Below, piece after piece: positions 51,769-64,000 of a DNA stretch of 64,000 bases. The DNA comes from Paludibacter sp963678465. Its GTDB lineage: Bacteria; Bacteroidota; Bacteroidia; Bacteroidales; Paludibacteraceae. The notes beneath the pieces are model-generated. The model was given only the letters and a program-made list of their open reading frames with translations. It searched no databases and was not told the DNA's origin. The stretch lies in the NCBI GenBank assembly GCA_963678465.1, contig OY782858.1, positions 3,534,001 through 3,598,000 of the forward strand, read 5' to 3'. Position 1 is the first letter of the stretch. Each line of letters opens with the position of its first letter. A program made the position numbers and the translations under genes.

Positions 51769-52023
51769 CTTAAAATATGAAGTATAGAATACAATAGCCG
51801 TTTAAATATAACGATTTTTATTGCAAACGTTTGTTGTGATGTGCAGCAAATTGTTTTTTAAGATGAATGATTGATTTTTTGAAGGCATCGCGAAAAACCG
51901 TACAAAATGATTATATCCCTAAAAATTATTGGAATTAAGTTGGTTTTGATTTAAAACCATGCGGTTTATTCGGGATTTTTTACGAACTTTGCACCCAAAT
52001 ATTTTTTAAAACAAAAGTACATA
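51769..52023. other. Non-coding divergent promoter region
   Basis: About 250 AT-rich bases between the divergent GH97 and pseudouridine synthase genes. A GAACTTTG at 51984-51991 could be a poor -7 box for the plus-strand gene. Nothing else recognised. Confidence 0.4.
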
Positions 52024-53631
52024 ATGATTAGCAATGAAAAATGGCATGGAAATTCGAAAAGCAATTCGAATTCCGGAGCCGGCCGTGATGGTAAACCATA
52101 TGAAAAACGTGATGTGAAATCGATACTGAAAGGTTCTCGTGGAGCTGCCAAATTTTCGAATGATAAACCGGTTTACGAAGAAAAATTTCAGGGTGATAAA
52201 CCCGTTTTTAAGAAAAGAGATGATAGTCGTCCTGCATTTGGCGACCGTAAGTCCTACGAAAACCGGGGAAACTCTTCGTACGGAGACCGTAAACCTTATG
52301 AAAATCGTGAAGGGCGTCCTTCGTACGGTGATAAAAAACCTTACGAAAGCCGCGGAAATTCGTCGTACGGCGACCGCAAACCTTATGAAAACCGCGAAGG
52401 TCGTCCCTCATTTGGTGATAAAAAACCTTACGAAAACCGTGGAAATTCTTCTTATGGTGAGCGTAAACCTTACGAGAATCGTGAAGGTCGCCCTTCATTC
52501 GGCGATAAAAAACCTTACGAAAACCGTGGAAACTCATCTTATGGAGAACGTAAACCATACGAGAATCGTGAAGGCAAACCTTCATTTGGAGGAGAAAGAA
52601 AACCTTACGGCGACAGAGATAACAATCGCCCGGCTTATGGGAACAGACCCAGTCGTCCACGCATAAGCCATGACGACGATCATTATGGAAGACGAAATTA
52701 CAATACACAGGAGGAAGGACCAGCCGAAAAACTTGCATTTAAGAAACCGGGAGAAAACAGTCCGACAGCATACATAGAAACCCGTTTCGACAACAAAAAA
52801 GATGGTGTTACGTTCCGTAAACCGATGCGTAAACGCGATGACGATTACGATCCGAATGCAAAATACAGTCAAAGGAAACAGGTGGAGTTCAAAAAGACTT
52901 TTGTCGATCTCACCAAACCTGTACGTTTGAATAAATTTCTTGCCAATGCCGGAATTTGTTCGCGTCGCGAAGCCGATGAATATATTCAAGCCGGTGTTAT
53001 TTCGGTGAATGGCGAAGTAGTTTCTGAATTGGGCGTGAAAGTGCTGCTTACTGATAAGGTGATGTTCCATAATCAGTTGGTTCGGTCGGAACGTAAAGTA
53101 TACCTGCTTTTGAATAAACCTAAAGATTGCGTAACTACTTCGGAAGATACGCATGACCGACTTACAGTGGTCGATTTGGTTAAAAACGCTTGCAGCGAAA
53201 GAATCTATCCGGTTGGTCGTCTCGACAGAAACACGACTGGTGTAATTCTTTTGACAAATGATGGTGATTTGGCATCGAAATTAACACATCCAAAATATGA
53301 TAAAAAGAAAATATATCATGTGGCGTTGGATAAACCGCTTGAAACATCCGACTTCGAATCCATTTTAAGTGGTGTAACGCTTGATGATGGTGTGATTGCT
53401 GCCGATGCATTGGAATATGTTAAGGATGGCGACCCTAAACAAGTAGGTATCGAAATCCATTCGGGACAGAACAGGGTCGTGCGTCGTATTTTCGAAAAAC
53501 TTGGTTATAAAGTAATTCGCCTCGACCGTGTTTATTTTGCCGGACTTACCAAGAAAAATCTCCAACGTGGTAAATACCGTTTCCTTACCGAACGCGAAAT
53601 TAATATGTTGAAGATGGGTGCTTACGAGTAA
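52024..53631 (+). CDS. Pseudouridine synthase (RluB/RsuA type) with repeat-rich N-terminal tail
   Basis: 535 residues. Residues 300-535 are the enzyme: S4 domain (RLNKFLANAGICSRREADEY) and RsuA-type synthase with catalytic D401 in GRLDRNTTG. Residues 1-295 are a charged low-complexity tail; inside it four tandem 29-residue units begin at Ser84, 113, 142 and 171, each made of two half-units of pattern xYGDxKPYENRxGxxS. The tail is Tyr, Arg, Lys, Glu and Asn rich and probably disordered and RNA-binding. The enzyme is about 240 residues alone, so the tail more than doubles it. Likely modifies 23S (or 16S) rRNA. Confidence 0.9.
   Translation: MISNEKWHGNSKSNSNSGAGRDGKPYEKRDVKSILKGSRGAAKFSNDKPVYEEKFQGDKPVFKKRDDSRPAFGDRKSYENRGNSSYGDRKPYENREGRPSYGDKKPYESRGNSSYGDRKPYENREGRPSFGDKKPYENRGNSSYGERKPYENREGRPSFGDKKPYENRGNSSYGERKPYENREGKPSFGGERKPYGDRDNNRPAYGNRPSRPRISHDDDHYGRRNYNTQEEGPAEKLAFKKPGENSPTAYIETRFDNKKDGVTFRKPMRKRDDDYDPNAKYSQRKQVEFKKTFVDLTKPVRLNKFLANAGICSRREADEYIQAGVISVNGEVVSELGVKVLLTDKVMFHNQLVRSERKVYLLLNKPKDCVTTSEDTHDRLTVVDLVKNACSERIYPVGRLDRNTTGVILLTNDGDLASKLTHPKYDKKKIYHVALDKPLETSDFESILSGVTLDDGVIAADALEYVKDGDPKQVGIEIHSGQNRVVRRIFEKLGYKVIRLDRVYFAGLTKKNLQRGKYRFLTEREINMLKMGAYE
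52273..52620 (+). repeat. 87-bp coding tandem repeat
   Basis: Four units of 87 bp (29 codons), the last one degraded, encoding the repeat tail of the pseudouridine synthase. A further half-unit precedes them. Units differ mainly at third codon positions, indicating selection on the protein. Confidence 0.85.
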
Positions 53632-53650
53632 TCCACTTACATTTAAATAT

Positions 53651-53687
53651 AAGCTCCTTTGCATTTTATTGTAAAGGAGCTTTTTTT
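53651..53687 (+). terminator. Terminator of the pseudouridine synthase gene
   Basis: AAGCTCCTTT / AAAGGAGCTT stem with 12-base loop and a following T-run. Confidence 0.9.
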
Positions 53688-53698
53688 ATGCACCGGGT

Positions 53699-53729
53699 TT
53701 TGCAAATTCAGTTCTTTATTTTACATTTG
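53699..53729 (+). promoter_or_regulatory. Promoter of the TIGR01777 gene
   Basis: TTTG (53699-53702), 19 bases, TACATTTG (53722-53729): full Bacteroidota -33/-7 pair, 40 bases before the ATG. Confidence 0.75.
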
Positions 53730-53769
53730 TTTTTGTTTCAAATGTATGTTCTGTAAAAGCAACTAAAAT

Positions 53770-54654
53770 ATGAATATATTAATTGCCGGAGGCACAGGTT
53801 TTATCGGTGCTTATCTTAAAAAGAGATTTGAGGACAGAGGCGAAACTGTGAAATTAGTTTCGCGCAAGGGGACACATGTGCCGTGGATTCATCAAGCACT
53901 TGTAGATGAGTTGGAACGGACTGATGTGGTGATCAATTTGGCCGGAAAAACAATCAATTGCCGGCATACCGACGAAAATAAAAAAATGATTCTGGAATCG
54001 CGCATAAAAGCAACTAATTTGCTTGGCAATGCGATTGCGGCATGTAAAAATCCTCCTGTGTTATGGGTGAATGCTAGTGCATCCGCTATTTATAAGTCGG
54101 ATAAAATTGCTCCGGCAACTAAAAATTCACAGGGTTTAACCGATGATTTTCTTGCGGATGTGGTTCGCAGTTGGGAATACGCTTTTTTTAGTTTCAACTT
54201 ACCATCGACCCGACAAATTGCGCTGCGTACTTCGGTTGTATTAGGCCGAAACAAAGGAGCATTCCCATCGCTACTCCGGCTTACACGCTTAGGATTGGGA
54301 GGAAAAGTGGGCAATGGAAAACAATTTTTCAGTTGGATTCATATCGGGGATTACTTTCGTATTGTGGAATTTATAATGGAAAATGTTTCAATAAACGGAA
54401 TTGTAAATTGCACTTCGCCTGCTCCATTGTCAAATGCGGAGTTGATGCAAAAAATGCGTAATAAGGCTAAAGTTCCTTTTGGTTTACCTGCGCCTGAATT
54501 TGCGGTTCGCATAGGTGCTTTCTTTATTGGAACCGAATCAAGTCTGTTGTTTAATAGCACGAATATCTATCCTGAACTGCTTTTAAACGCAGGTTTCAGT
54601 TTCGAATTTGGTGACATTGATGCAGCCATTGCAGACTTAATTCATTCAAAATAA
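53770..54654 (+). CDS. TIGR01777 family NAD-dependent epimerase-like protein
   Basis: 294 residues. Rossmann motif GGTGFIG (7-13), VINLAGKTI, and the RLTRLGLGGKVGNGKQFFSWIHIGD segment typical of the SDR39U1/TIGR01777 family, followed by the C-terminal DUF1731-like part. The canonical YxxxK of epimerases is altered (SAIYKSDK). Biochemical role unknown; found in most bacteria. Followed by mtgA after 47 bases. Confidence 0.9.
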   Translation: MNILIAGGTGFIGAYLKKRFEDRGETVKLVSRKGTHVPWIHQALVDELERTDVVINLAGKTINCRHTDENKKMILESRIKATNLLGNAIAACKNPPVLWVNASASAIYKSDKIAPATKNSQGLTDDFLADVVRSWEYAFFSFNLPSTRQIALRTSVVLGRNKGAFPSLLRLTRLGLGGKVGNGKQFFSWIHIGDYFRIVEFIMENVSINGIVNCTSPAPLSNAELMQKMRNKAKVPFGLPAPEFAVRIGAFFIGTESSLLFNSTNIYPELLLNAGFSFEFGDIDAAIADLIHSK

Positions 54655-54701
54655 ATTTACGGATACTTTGTATCTGAATTTGATTTGAAAATTGATAATT
54701 A

Positions 54702-55457
54702 ATGAAAACGAAATCAAAAAATAAAAGCTTTGTGTCGCGTTTGGGACGATTGTTCCGAAATTTGGTGTTGTTGTTTTTTGCAACAAGTATAGGTTGGGTT
54801 ATTTTAGCCCGTTTTGTACCTGTTTATGTCACACCGCTTATGTTCATCAGAAGTGTCGAAGCACTTGCTGCCGGCGAAGTTCCCCGTAATTCCAAGGATT
54901 GGGTGTCGATGGATAAAATTTCTCGTAATATGGTTCAGGCGGTGGTAGCTTCGGAAGATAATTTATTTATGCAACATCACGGATTTTCGGTGAATGATAT
55001 TGAAAAGGCCATTAAACACAATAAAAAAGGAAAACGCATAAGAGGTGGTAGTACCATTTCGCAGCAAACAGCTAAAAATGTGTTTTTATGGCCTAAAAGA
55101 TCTTATCTCCGAAAAGGCCTCGAAGCATATTTTACAGTTTTAATTGAACTTTTTTGGTCGAAAGAGCGTATTATGGAAGTCTATCTCAATGTAATTGAAA
55201 TGGGCGATGGTATTTATGGTGTTCAGGCTGCATCGCAGACTTATTTCAATAAAGATGCGCTTCAACTCACAAAATCGCAATCGGCACTGATTGCTGCCTG
55301 TTTGCCAAATCCCCGTAAATACAGCGTGTCAAATCCAACGTCATATATCCAACGTCGTAAATCAAAAATTGTGAGTTTAATGGGTAAAATTGAGCAGGTC
55401 GATTTTGATAAAAAGAAAAAAACAGAAGAAAAAAAGAGAAAGCGATCAAAAAAATGA
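54702..55457 (+). CDS. mtgA: Monofunctional peptidoglycan glycosyltransferase
   Basis: 251 residues: N-terminal membrane anchor (21-42), GT51 domain with ASEDNLFMQHHGF (catalytic Glu), KRIRGGSTISQQTAKNVFLWP and YLNVIEMGDGIYG, and a Lys/Glu-rich C-terminal tail (KKKKTEEKKRKRSKK). Polymerises lipid II glycan strands in the periplasm. Overlaps lipB by four bases. Confidence 0.94.
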   Translation: MKTKSKNKSFVSRLGRLFRNLVLLFFATSIGWVILARFVPVYVTPLMFIRSVEALAAGEVPRNSKDWVSMDKISRNMVQAVVASEDNLFMQHHGFSVNDIEKAIKHNKKGKRIRGGSTISQQTAKNVFLWPKRSYLRKGLEAYFTVLIELFWSKERIMEVYLNVIEMGDGIYGVQAASQTYFNKDALQLTKSQSALIAACLPNPRKYSVSNPTSYIQRRKSKIVSLMGKIEQVDFDKKKKTEEKKRKRSKK

Positions 55458-56119
55458 ACAGGGAAATTAAAAGTGCCGATTGGGGCATGATAGAGTATAA
55501 TGAGGCCTGGAGCAAGCAGGAAGCCATTTTTATGAATACCATTCAACAGAAAGTTGATGGTTTGAACACCGGGAATCTACTTGTTTTTTGCGAGCATCCT
55601 CATGTATATACCTTAGGTAAAAGTGGAGATGAGCACAATTTGTTGCTGAATTATATGCAGCTTCAGGTAAAAGATGCTGTATTTGTGAAAACGAATAGAG
55701 GTGGAGACATTACCTATCATGGCCCCGGACAGTTGGTAGGTTATCCTATTTTCGATTTGGCAAACTTCGATTTAGGGCTGAAGCAGTATATATATAATAT
55801 TGAAGAAGCCATTATAAAAACATTGGCTACATATAATATTGCCACTACCCGGCTCGAAGGAGCCACCGGTGTGTGGCTCGATATTGATCAACCCACCTGC
55901 AGGAAAATTTGTGCCATTGGCGTTCGTAGTTCCCGTTACGTGACAATGCATGGATTTGCCCTCAACGTAAATACCGATTTATCGTACTTTAATCACATCA
56001 ATCCCTGTGGGTTTACTGACAAAGGAGTAACTTCTATGGAAAAAGAGTTGGGACATAAAGTGGATATGGAGGAACTTAAACAGAAATTAAGAACATCGAT
56101 AGAAGAACAATTTCAATAA
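55454..56119 (+). CDS. lipB: Lipoyl(octanoyl) transferase
   Basis: 221 residues; RGGDITYHGPGQL (substrate loop), Lys in RKICAIG and nucleophilic Cys in NPCGF. Transfers octanoate from ACP to E2 subunits and GcvH. ATGA overlap with mtgA indicates coupled translation. Confidence 0.94.
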   Translation: MNREIKSADWGMIEYNEAWSKQEAIFMNTIQQKVDGLNTGNLLVFCEHPHVYTLGKSGDEHNLLLNYMQLQVKDAVFVKTNRGGDITYHGPGQLVGYPIFDLANFDLGLKQYIYNIEEAIIKTLATYNIATTRLEGATGVWLDIDQPTCRKICAIGVRSSRYVTMHGFALNVNTDLSYFNHINPCGFTDKGVTSMEKELGHKVDMEELKQKLRTSIEEQFQ

Positions 56120-56145
56120 TTATAACCTGATTTTTTTAATTCCCG

Positions 56146-56188
56146 TCGAAGTATCAAAGAATTTTTTTGCTACTTCGATTTTTTTTAT
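56146..56188 (+). terminator. Terminator of the mtgA-lipB operon
   Basis: TCGAAGTA / TACTTCGA stem with 17-base loop followed by ten nearly uninterrupted Ts. Confidence 0.88.
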
Positions 56189-56433
56189 GTTATCAGGTCG
56201 TATGTATTTCTAATAAATCAACGCAACAGATTCCTTTTTCCAGTAATTTTTTATCGTTTTTGGTATTTATTTTAGTTCTCGGAATATGTGTTTCAGTTGA
56301 ATTGCGGTATATTTTTTCACAAAAAAGGAGAAGAGGCTAAATTTTTCAAAAAAAAGTTTGTCATAGAACGCACTTTTTGTCAGTTATTTAGCGAGAAAAT
56401 ATGTTTTATAGCAGAAAAAAGGTTGAAAAACCC

Positions 56434-56464
56434 TTTGTAATAAATAAAAAAGTCACTACTTTTG
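56434..56464 (+). promoter_or_regulatory. rRNA promoter P1
   Basis: TTTG (56434-56437), N19, TACTTTTG (56457-56464). The stretch downstream (TTTGCAGCCGCTTTGAGAGAG) is shared with P2. Confidence 0.8.
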
Positions 56465-56543
56465 CAGCCGCTTTGAGAGAGGAGCACGGTTTAGAAGAGT
56501 TGAAAAGGGGTGAAGAAATAAAAGGAATTATTTTCCGAAAACA

Positions 56544-56574
56544 TTTGTCAGTTTAAAAATAAGCATTACCTTTG
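56544..56574 (+). promoter_or_regulatory. rRNA promoter P2
   Basis: TTTG (56544-56547), N19, TACCTTTG (56567-56574). Shares about 29 bases around the -7 box with P3 and 21 bases downstream with P1. Confidence 0.82.
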
Positions 56575-56710
56575 CAGCCGCTTTGAGAGAGAAGCTATCG
56601 AGTGAAAAGGTTTAGATTAACCAATTGTTTAAAAGCAATTTAATCCGCCAAATAAGCTCAGGAGTTTTAAATAAATGAAACAAACGAAACGAAATTATTT
56701 TTTCAAAAAG

Positions 56711-56741
56711 TTTGGTAGTTTAAAAATAAGCATTACCTTTG
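56711..56741 (+). promoter_or_regulatory. rRNA promoter P3
   Basis: TTTG (56711-56714), N19, TACCTTTG (56734-56741), about 330 bases before the 16S 5' end. The remaining leader (56742-57071) has no gene; word repeats of AATTATGAATT type at 56868-56900. Confidence 0.82.
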
Positions 56742-57071
56742 CAGCCCATTTGAATCACAAGTTTTACGAAAGCAAAGCAATGGGCAAAAAAAGTTACTGA
56801 ATAGGGAGCTATTCAATAATCACACAAGAAGTCTTTTTAAGAAGTCACTGTGAAGTGAAGACAACTAATTATGAATTATGAATTCCTAATTATGAATTAA
56901 AAAGCAACGATCTTTGAGAATACATGAACAACGAAATAATGTAGTATAAGGAAGGGAAATTTCTTTTAAAAAGGGAATTCGATATGAGAATATCAAATTT
57001 TTTATACCACGTCAATTTTCTACAATAAATTTAGGAATAGATAGCATCCGAGCAAATATAAAAAAAAAGAT

Positions 57072-58603
<1,532 letters not shown>

Positions 58604-58855
58604 AGTGATGTTATCTTGAATAATTGACAATTGACAATTAATAATTGACAATGACAAATTATAAACCGATTTAAGTAGAAAAGTGGTATATACAAGGGAT
58701 TAACATTCCGAGTACTACATTATGTTGTTTATGATATAAATACAGTTGACAGTTGAAAGTTGTCAGTTGACAGTTAGGTTCTCTTAACTATCCACATTAA
58801 ACTATTCACTATCCACTGAATACAGAGCCCATACAAGAGGCGAGAAATGAAAGCC
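58604..58855. other. 16S-tRNA spacer
   Basis: Non-coding transcribed spacer. Carries repeated words AATTGACAATT (58620-58665) and CAGTTGACAGTTGAAAGTTGTCAG (58740-58772) in pieces; nothing else seen. Confidence 0.6.
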
Positions 58856-58929
58856 AGTCCTATAGCTCAGTTGGTTAGAGCGCTACACTGATAATGTAGA
58901 GGTCGGCAGTTCAACTCTGCCTGGGACTA
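58856..58929 (+). tRNA. tRNA-Ile (GAT)
   Basis: 74 bases; acceptor AGTCCTA pairs with TGGGACT (one G-T), D loop AGTTGGTTAGA, anticodon GAT in CTGATAA, T arm GCAGTTCAACTCTGC. CCA is not encoded. In the rRNA spacer as usual. Confidence 0.95.
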
Positions 58930-59048
58930 CAAAAGAAGTTGACAATGGAGAGTTGACAATTGACAGTTAAAGAGTCAATCCTACTACCCGAGTCAAAAAG
59001 AAAGAACATAATTGTCAACTATCAACTGTCAATTATGAACTAAAAACC

Positions 59049-59123
59049 GGGGGATTAGCTCAGTTGGCTTAGAGCACCTGCCTTGCACGCAGGGGGTCAT
59101 CGGTTCGAGCCCGATATTCTCCA
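59049..59123 (+). tRNA. tRNA-Ala (TGC)
   Basis: 75 bases; acceptor GGGGGAT with ATTCTCC (two G-T pairs), anticodon TGC in CTTGCAC, T arm TCGGTTCGAGCCCGA. CCA is not encoded. Confidence 0.95.
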
Positions 59124-59450
59124 CAAGAAATCGACCAGCGGGTTGTTTTTTTTTGAGAATAAGAAAAAAACAGAAAAGATTATTAGTAATGAACCACTAA
59201 CAATCAACACATTATTGAGGATTTGTTCATGTTTGCCTTGTCATTGTGAAATGAAATAGTAAATAGTAAATGAATAAATAGTAAATAAAGAAGATCTTTG
59301 ATATATTGAAAGAAAGAGAGAAAAAGTAGTAAAGCAATATTTTAATTGATAATTGACAATTAATAATTGATTAATTAGAGATAAGGTATTGAGTATTTGA
59401 AATAAGATATGGCAACATATCGGACTCAAGTACGAGCAAACAAAAGAATA
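59124..59450. other. tRNA-23S spacer
   Basis: Non-coding transcribed spacer of about 330 bases, AT-rich with words AATAGTAAAT (59255-59288) and AATTGATAATTGACAATTAA (59340-59370). No gene. Confidence 0.6.
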
Positions 59451-62342
<2,892 letters not shown>

Positions 62343-62352
62343 GAATCGGTTT

Positions 62353-62376
62353 GCCCCCTAACCCCCTAAAGGGGGA
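62353..62376. repeat. CCCCTAACCCC-type palindrome after 23S rRNA
   Basis: GCCCCCTAACCCCCTAAAGGGGGAA: CCCCC pairs with GGGGG over a TAAA loop. Same core as the repeat inside the S10 operon at 27696-27724, in the opposite orientation. Confidence 0.65.
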
Positions 62377-62501
62377 ATAAGACAGGTAAACCAACCAACC
62401 GCTCTTTATAACATTTTCTCTCTTTTTTCTTTCAATTGTCTTTATAAAACCTATACGAAGAGTAATTATTAATTCTACATTATTAATTATTAATTGAATT
62501 T

Positions 62502-62608
<107 letters not shown>

Positions 62609-62613
62609 TTTAA

Positions 62614-62649
62614 AGCCCTCAGATATTAAGTTATCTGAGGGCTTTTTTT
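62614..62649 (+). terminator. Terminator of the rRNA operon
   Basis: AGCCCTCAGATA / TATCTGAGGGCT, perfect 12-bp stem, 6-base loop, seven Ts. Confidence 0.93.
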
Positions 62650-62719
62650 ATTGTGCTATCTGAGAGTTAATTGTTGAACTGTTGAATCGTTCAATTGTTG
62701 AATCGTTGAATTGACAAAT

Positions 62720-63250
62720 AACTTTTAGTTGTCTGACGAAGGAAGACACTAAAACGTATCTTTGTTTATAGCTTCATTTCTTGAAAAAAGAAACGTTCAA
62801 AAGTCTTCGACGTTTTGAAGTTTGGGTGCGTTTTGAAGTTTGAGCGTGTGCAAACTTTTAGTTGTCTGACAAAGGAAGACACTAAAATGTTTCTTGGTTT
62901 TGAAATAGCATGATTTATTGAAGAAACGTTCAAAAGTCTTCGACGTTTTGAAGTTTGGGTGCGTTTTGAAGTTTGAGCGTGTGCAAACTTTTAGTTGTCT
63001 GACAAAGGAAGACACTAAAATGTTTCTTGGTTTTGAAATAGCATGATTTATTGAAGAAACGTTCAAAAGTCTGCGACGTTTTGAAGTTTGGGTGCGTTTT
63101 GAAGTTTGAGTGCGTGCAAACTTTTAGTTGTCTGACAAAGGAAGACACTAAAATGTTTCTTGGTTTTATGGCTTTGTTTTTTGAACAAAGAAACGTTCAA
63201 AAGTCTGCGACGTTTTGAAGTTTGAGTGGGTGTTTGAGGTGACAGGAACG
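62720..63250. repeat. 133-bp tandem repeat array (four copies)
   Basis: The marker AACTTTTAGTTGTCTGAC starts at 62720, 62853, 62986 and 63119, an exact 133-base period. Copies 2 and 3 are nearly identical; 1 and 4 differ in the segment after the first hairpin. Each unit has three inverted repeats: TTTTAG(T)TGTCT/AGACACTAAAA, AAC-g-TTCAAAA-GTC/GAC-g-TTTTGAA-GTT, and AAGTTTG/CAAACTT. A diverged copy continues at 63921-64000 on the other side of the transposase gene. Before the array (62650-62719) only GTTGAATC words are seen. Confidence 0.9.
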
Positions 63251-63266
63251 TTTTTTGAAATTCCCC

Positions 63267-63878
63267 TTAAAACTCTCTAAAACTTTCAGGATCTTTCTCG
63301 TGGTATATCAAGAACTGATCTTTTCCTCCAAACAGATCAATAACAAATTGTCGCTCAATTAAAGTTGGTTTTTCTGAAAGTATCGCTTTATAAGAACTCC
63401 ACTTATAATCCTCAAATGATTTTGCAAAACCATCTTTCAAAGGATTAAAATGAATATATGCAATGCAATGACGTAGGTACAATTCACTTTCTATCATTCT
63501 TCTTTCGAAAGGATGTTCAAACAAACTACCGGTTCTTTGGTAGGCTTTATTTATTTTCTTTGCATAAGTATTAAAAAGGTGTGCAAATTGAGTTGAGACT
63601 GTTGGTTTTTTGTCCGGATTTTTGTGGCTCTTATCGGCTACAAACATCTTCAACTCATTGAAAGTTTTTATTTCAAACTCTTCTTTTGTACGAATAAGAA
63701 AATGAAAATGGTTCGACATTAAGCAATAGGCCAATGTGTCTGCTACAGGAGTGATGTATTTTGTATATAATTGCAAAAATTCTTTGTAATAGTCATCGGT
63801 TTTGAAAAGAACCTCTCCATTAGTCCCTCTGTTGTAGATATGATAATACATACCTGGTTGTAAAATAGTATTTCCCAT
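63267..63878 (-). CDS. REP-associated tyrosine transposase (TnpREP/RayT-like, HUH)
   Basis: 203 residues, single Y1-transposase domain. HUH motif H57-F58-H59 in MSNHFHFLIR, helix with candidate catalytic Tyr (Y105 or Y113, in FNTYAKKINKAYQRTGSLFE), and the YIHFNPLKDG motif (141-150) of the TnpREP group. Such enzymes are single-copy domesticated relatives of IS200/IS605 that process REP hairpins and are not flanked by their own IS ends. Here repeat units with hairpins lie on both sides. A -7 box TATATTTG on the minus strand at 63908-63915 precedes it. The protein looks complete. Confidence 0.93.
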   Translation of the reverse strand: MGNTILQPGMYYHIYNRGTNGEVLFKTDDYYKEFLQLYTKYITPVADTLAYCLMSNHFHFLIRTKEEFEIKTFNELKMFVADKSHKNPDKKPTVSTQFAHLFNTYAKKINKAYQRTGSLFEHPFERRMIESELYLRHCIAYIHFNPLKDGFAKSFEDYKWSSYKAILSEKPTLIERQFVIDLFGGKDQFLIYHEKDPESFREF

Positions 63879-63907
63879 ATTGGCTGAGCGAGTTAATAGT
63901 GATCGGA

Positions 63908-63915
63908 CAAATATA
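63908..63915 (-). promoter_or_regulatory. -7 box of the transposase gene
   Basis: Minus-strand TATATTTG fits TAnnTTTG, 29 bases before the ATG at 63878 and next to the diverged repeat copy. Confidence 0.55.
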
Positions 63916-63920
63916 ATAAA

Positions 63921-64000
63921 AACTTTTAGTAGTCGAGGAACGAGACACTAAAACGTTTTTTATTTAGTTTGTAGTTTTATTTTAAAGAAACGTTCAAAAG
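63921..64000. repeat. Diverged 133-bp repeat copy, cut by the window edge
   Basis: AACTTTTAGTAGTCGAGGAACGAGACACTAAAACG followed by ...AAAGAAACGTTCAAAAG at the edge. Same orientation as the array. The first hairpin is kept by the pairing TTTTAGT/ACTAAAA although the loop differs. Confidence 0.8.

Noticed and set aside
52139..52738. Long open frames on both strands over the repeat region of the pseudouridine synthase
   Set aside because: The 87-bp repeat lacks stops in several frames; only the + frame continues into a recognisable enzyme.
62797..63148. Minus-strand frames of about 70-90 residues in the 133-bp repeats
   Set aside because: They arise because the 133-bp unit (not a multiple of three, 133 = 3 x 44 + 1) happens to be open in some registers; no start signals or family.
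62720..63250. CRISPR array
   Set aside because: Repeats are direct and contiguous with no unique spacers of constant size, and no cas genes are present.
63267..64000. Complete IS200/IS605 insertion sequence
   Set aside because: The enzyme belongs to the TnpREP group and no IS ends or tnpB are visible; the flanking repeats fit a REP-like system better.

Overview
The window is chromosomal DNA of a member of the phylum Bacteroidota, order Bacteroidales, possibly a Paludibacter-like fermenter. The evidence is the 16S rRNA with its ...AACACCTCCTTTCT 3' end, SusC/SusD pairs, many promoters with the Bacteroidota -7 box TAnnTTTG, weak Shine-Dalgarno use, and a complete S10-spc-alpha ribosomal cluster fused behind rpsL-rpsG-fusA. 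The family-level assignment is inference; the phylum is secure.

Layout. (1) 1-6368: a minus-strand arsenic operon in transcription order arsR, rhodanese, arsC, DUF3147, arsM, arsN2-like acetyltransferase, gshF, acr3 (cut by the window edge), with an inverted-repeat operator before arsR. (2) 6439-9722: an ECF sigma / anti-sigma-like pair, two envelope proteins, and a convergent TonB-C-domain protein. (3) 9804-23754: a polysaccharide utilisation locus (PUL). A minus-strand operon holds an SGNH esterase, SusC, SusD, a surface glycan-binding lipoprotein and two GH30 glucanases. A divergent Nudix-like (NrtR/AraR type) regulator, a SemiSWEET sugar transporter and a GH3 beta-glucosidase follow. Four 15-bp sites of form GTGT-N7-ACA(C/A) sit at the three PUL promoters and define a likely regulon; a beta-1,6- or beta-1,3-glucan is the probable substrate. 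(4) 23888-42602: the str-S10-spc-alpha cluster with secY, map, infA and rpoA. (5) 42732-45272: a YtrA-type GntR/ABC exporter operon with two small membrane proteins and a candidate autoregulatory operator. (6) 45460-56188: housekeeping genes (mazG, sufE, sufS, a degenerate tandem ABC ATPase, a GH97 alpha-glucosidase, a pseudouridine synthase with a 29-residue repeat tail, a TIGR01777 epimerase, mtgA, lipB). (7) 56434-62649: an rRNA operon (16S, tRNA-Ile, tRNA-Ala, 23S, 5S) driven by three tandem promoters that are partial duplications of one another. (8) 62720-64000: four direct copies of a 133-bp hairpin-rich repeat beside a REP-associated tyrosine (HUH) transposase, with a diverged copy on its other side.

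The most unusual items are the 133-bp repeat array with its probable resident transposase, the PUL regulon built on a Nudix-like regulator with a degenerate Nudix box, an arsenic operon that brings its own glutathione synthesis and an acetyltransferase with an ArsM-like N-terminal tail, and the triplicated rRNA promoter. Several dispersed GC-rich palindromes and locus-specific AT-rich word repeats fill the intergenic gaps. All calls come from reading the sequence and remembered family knowledge; no search was run.
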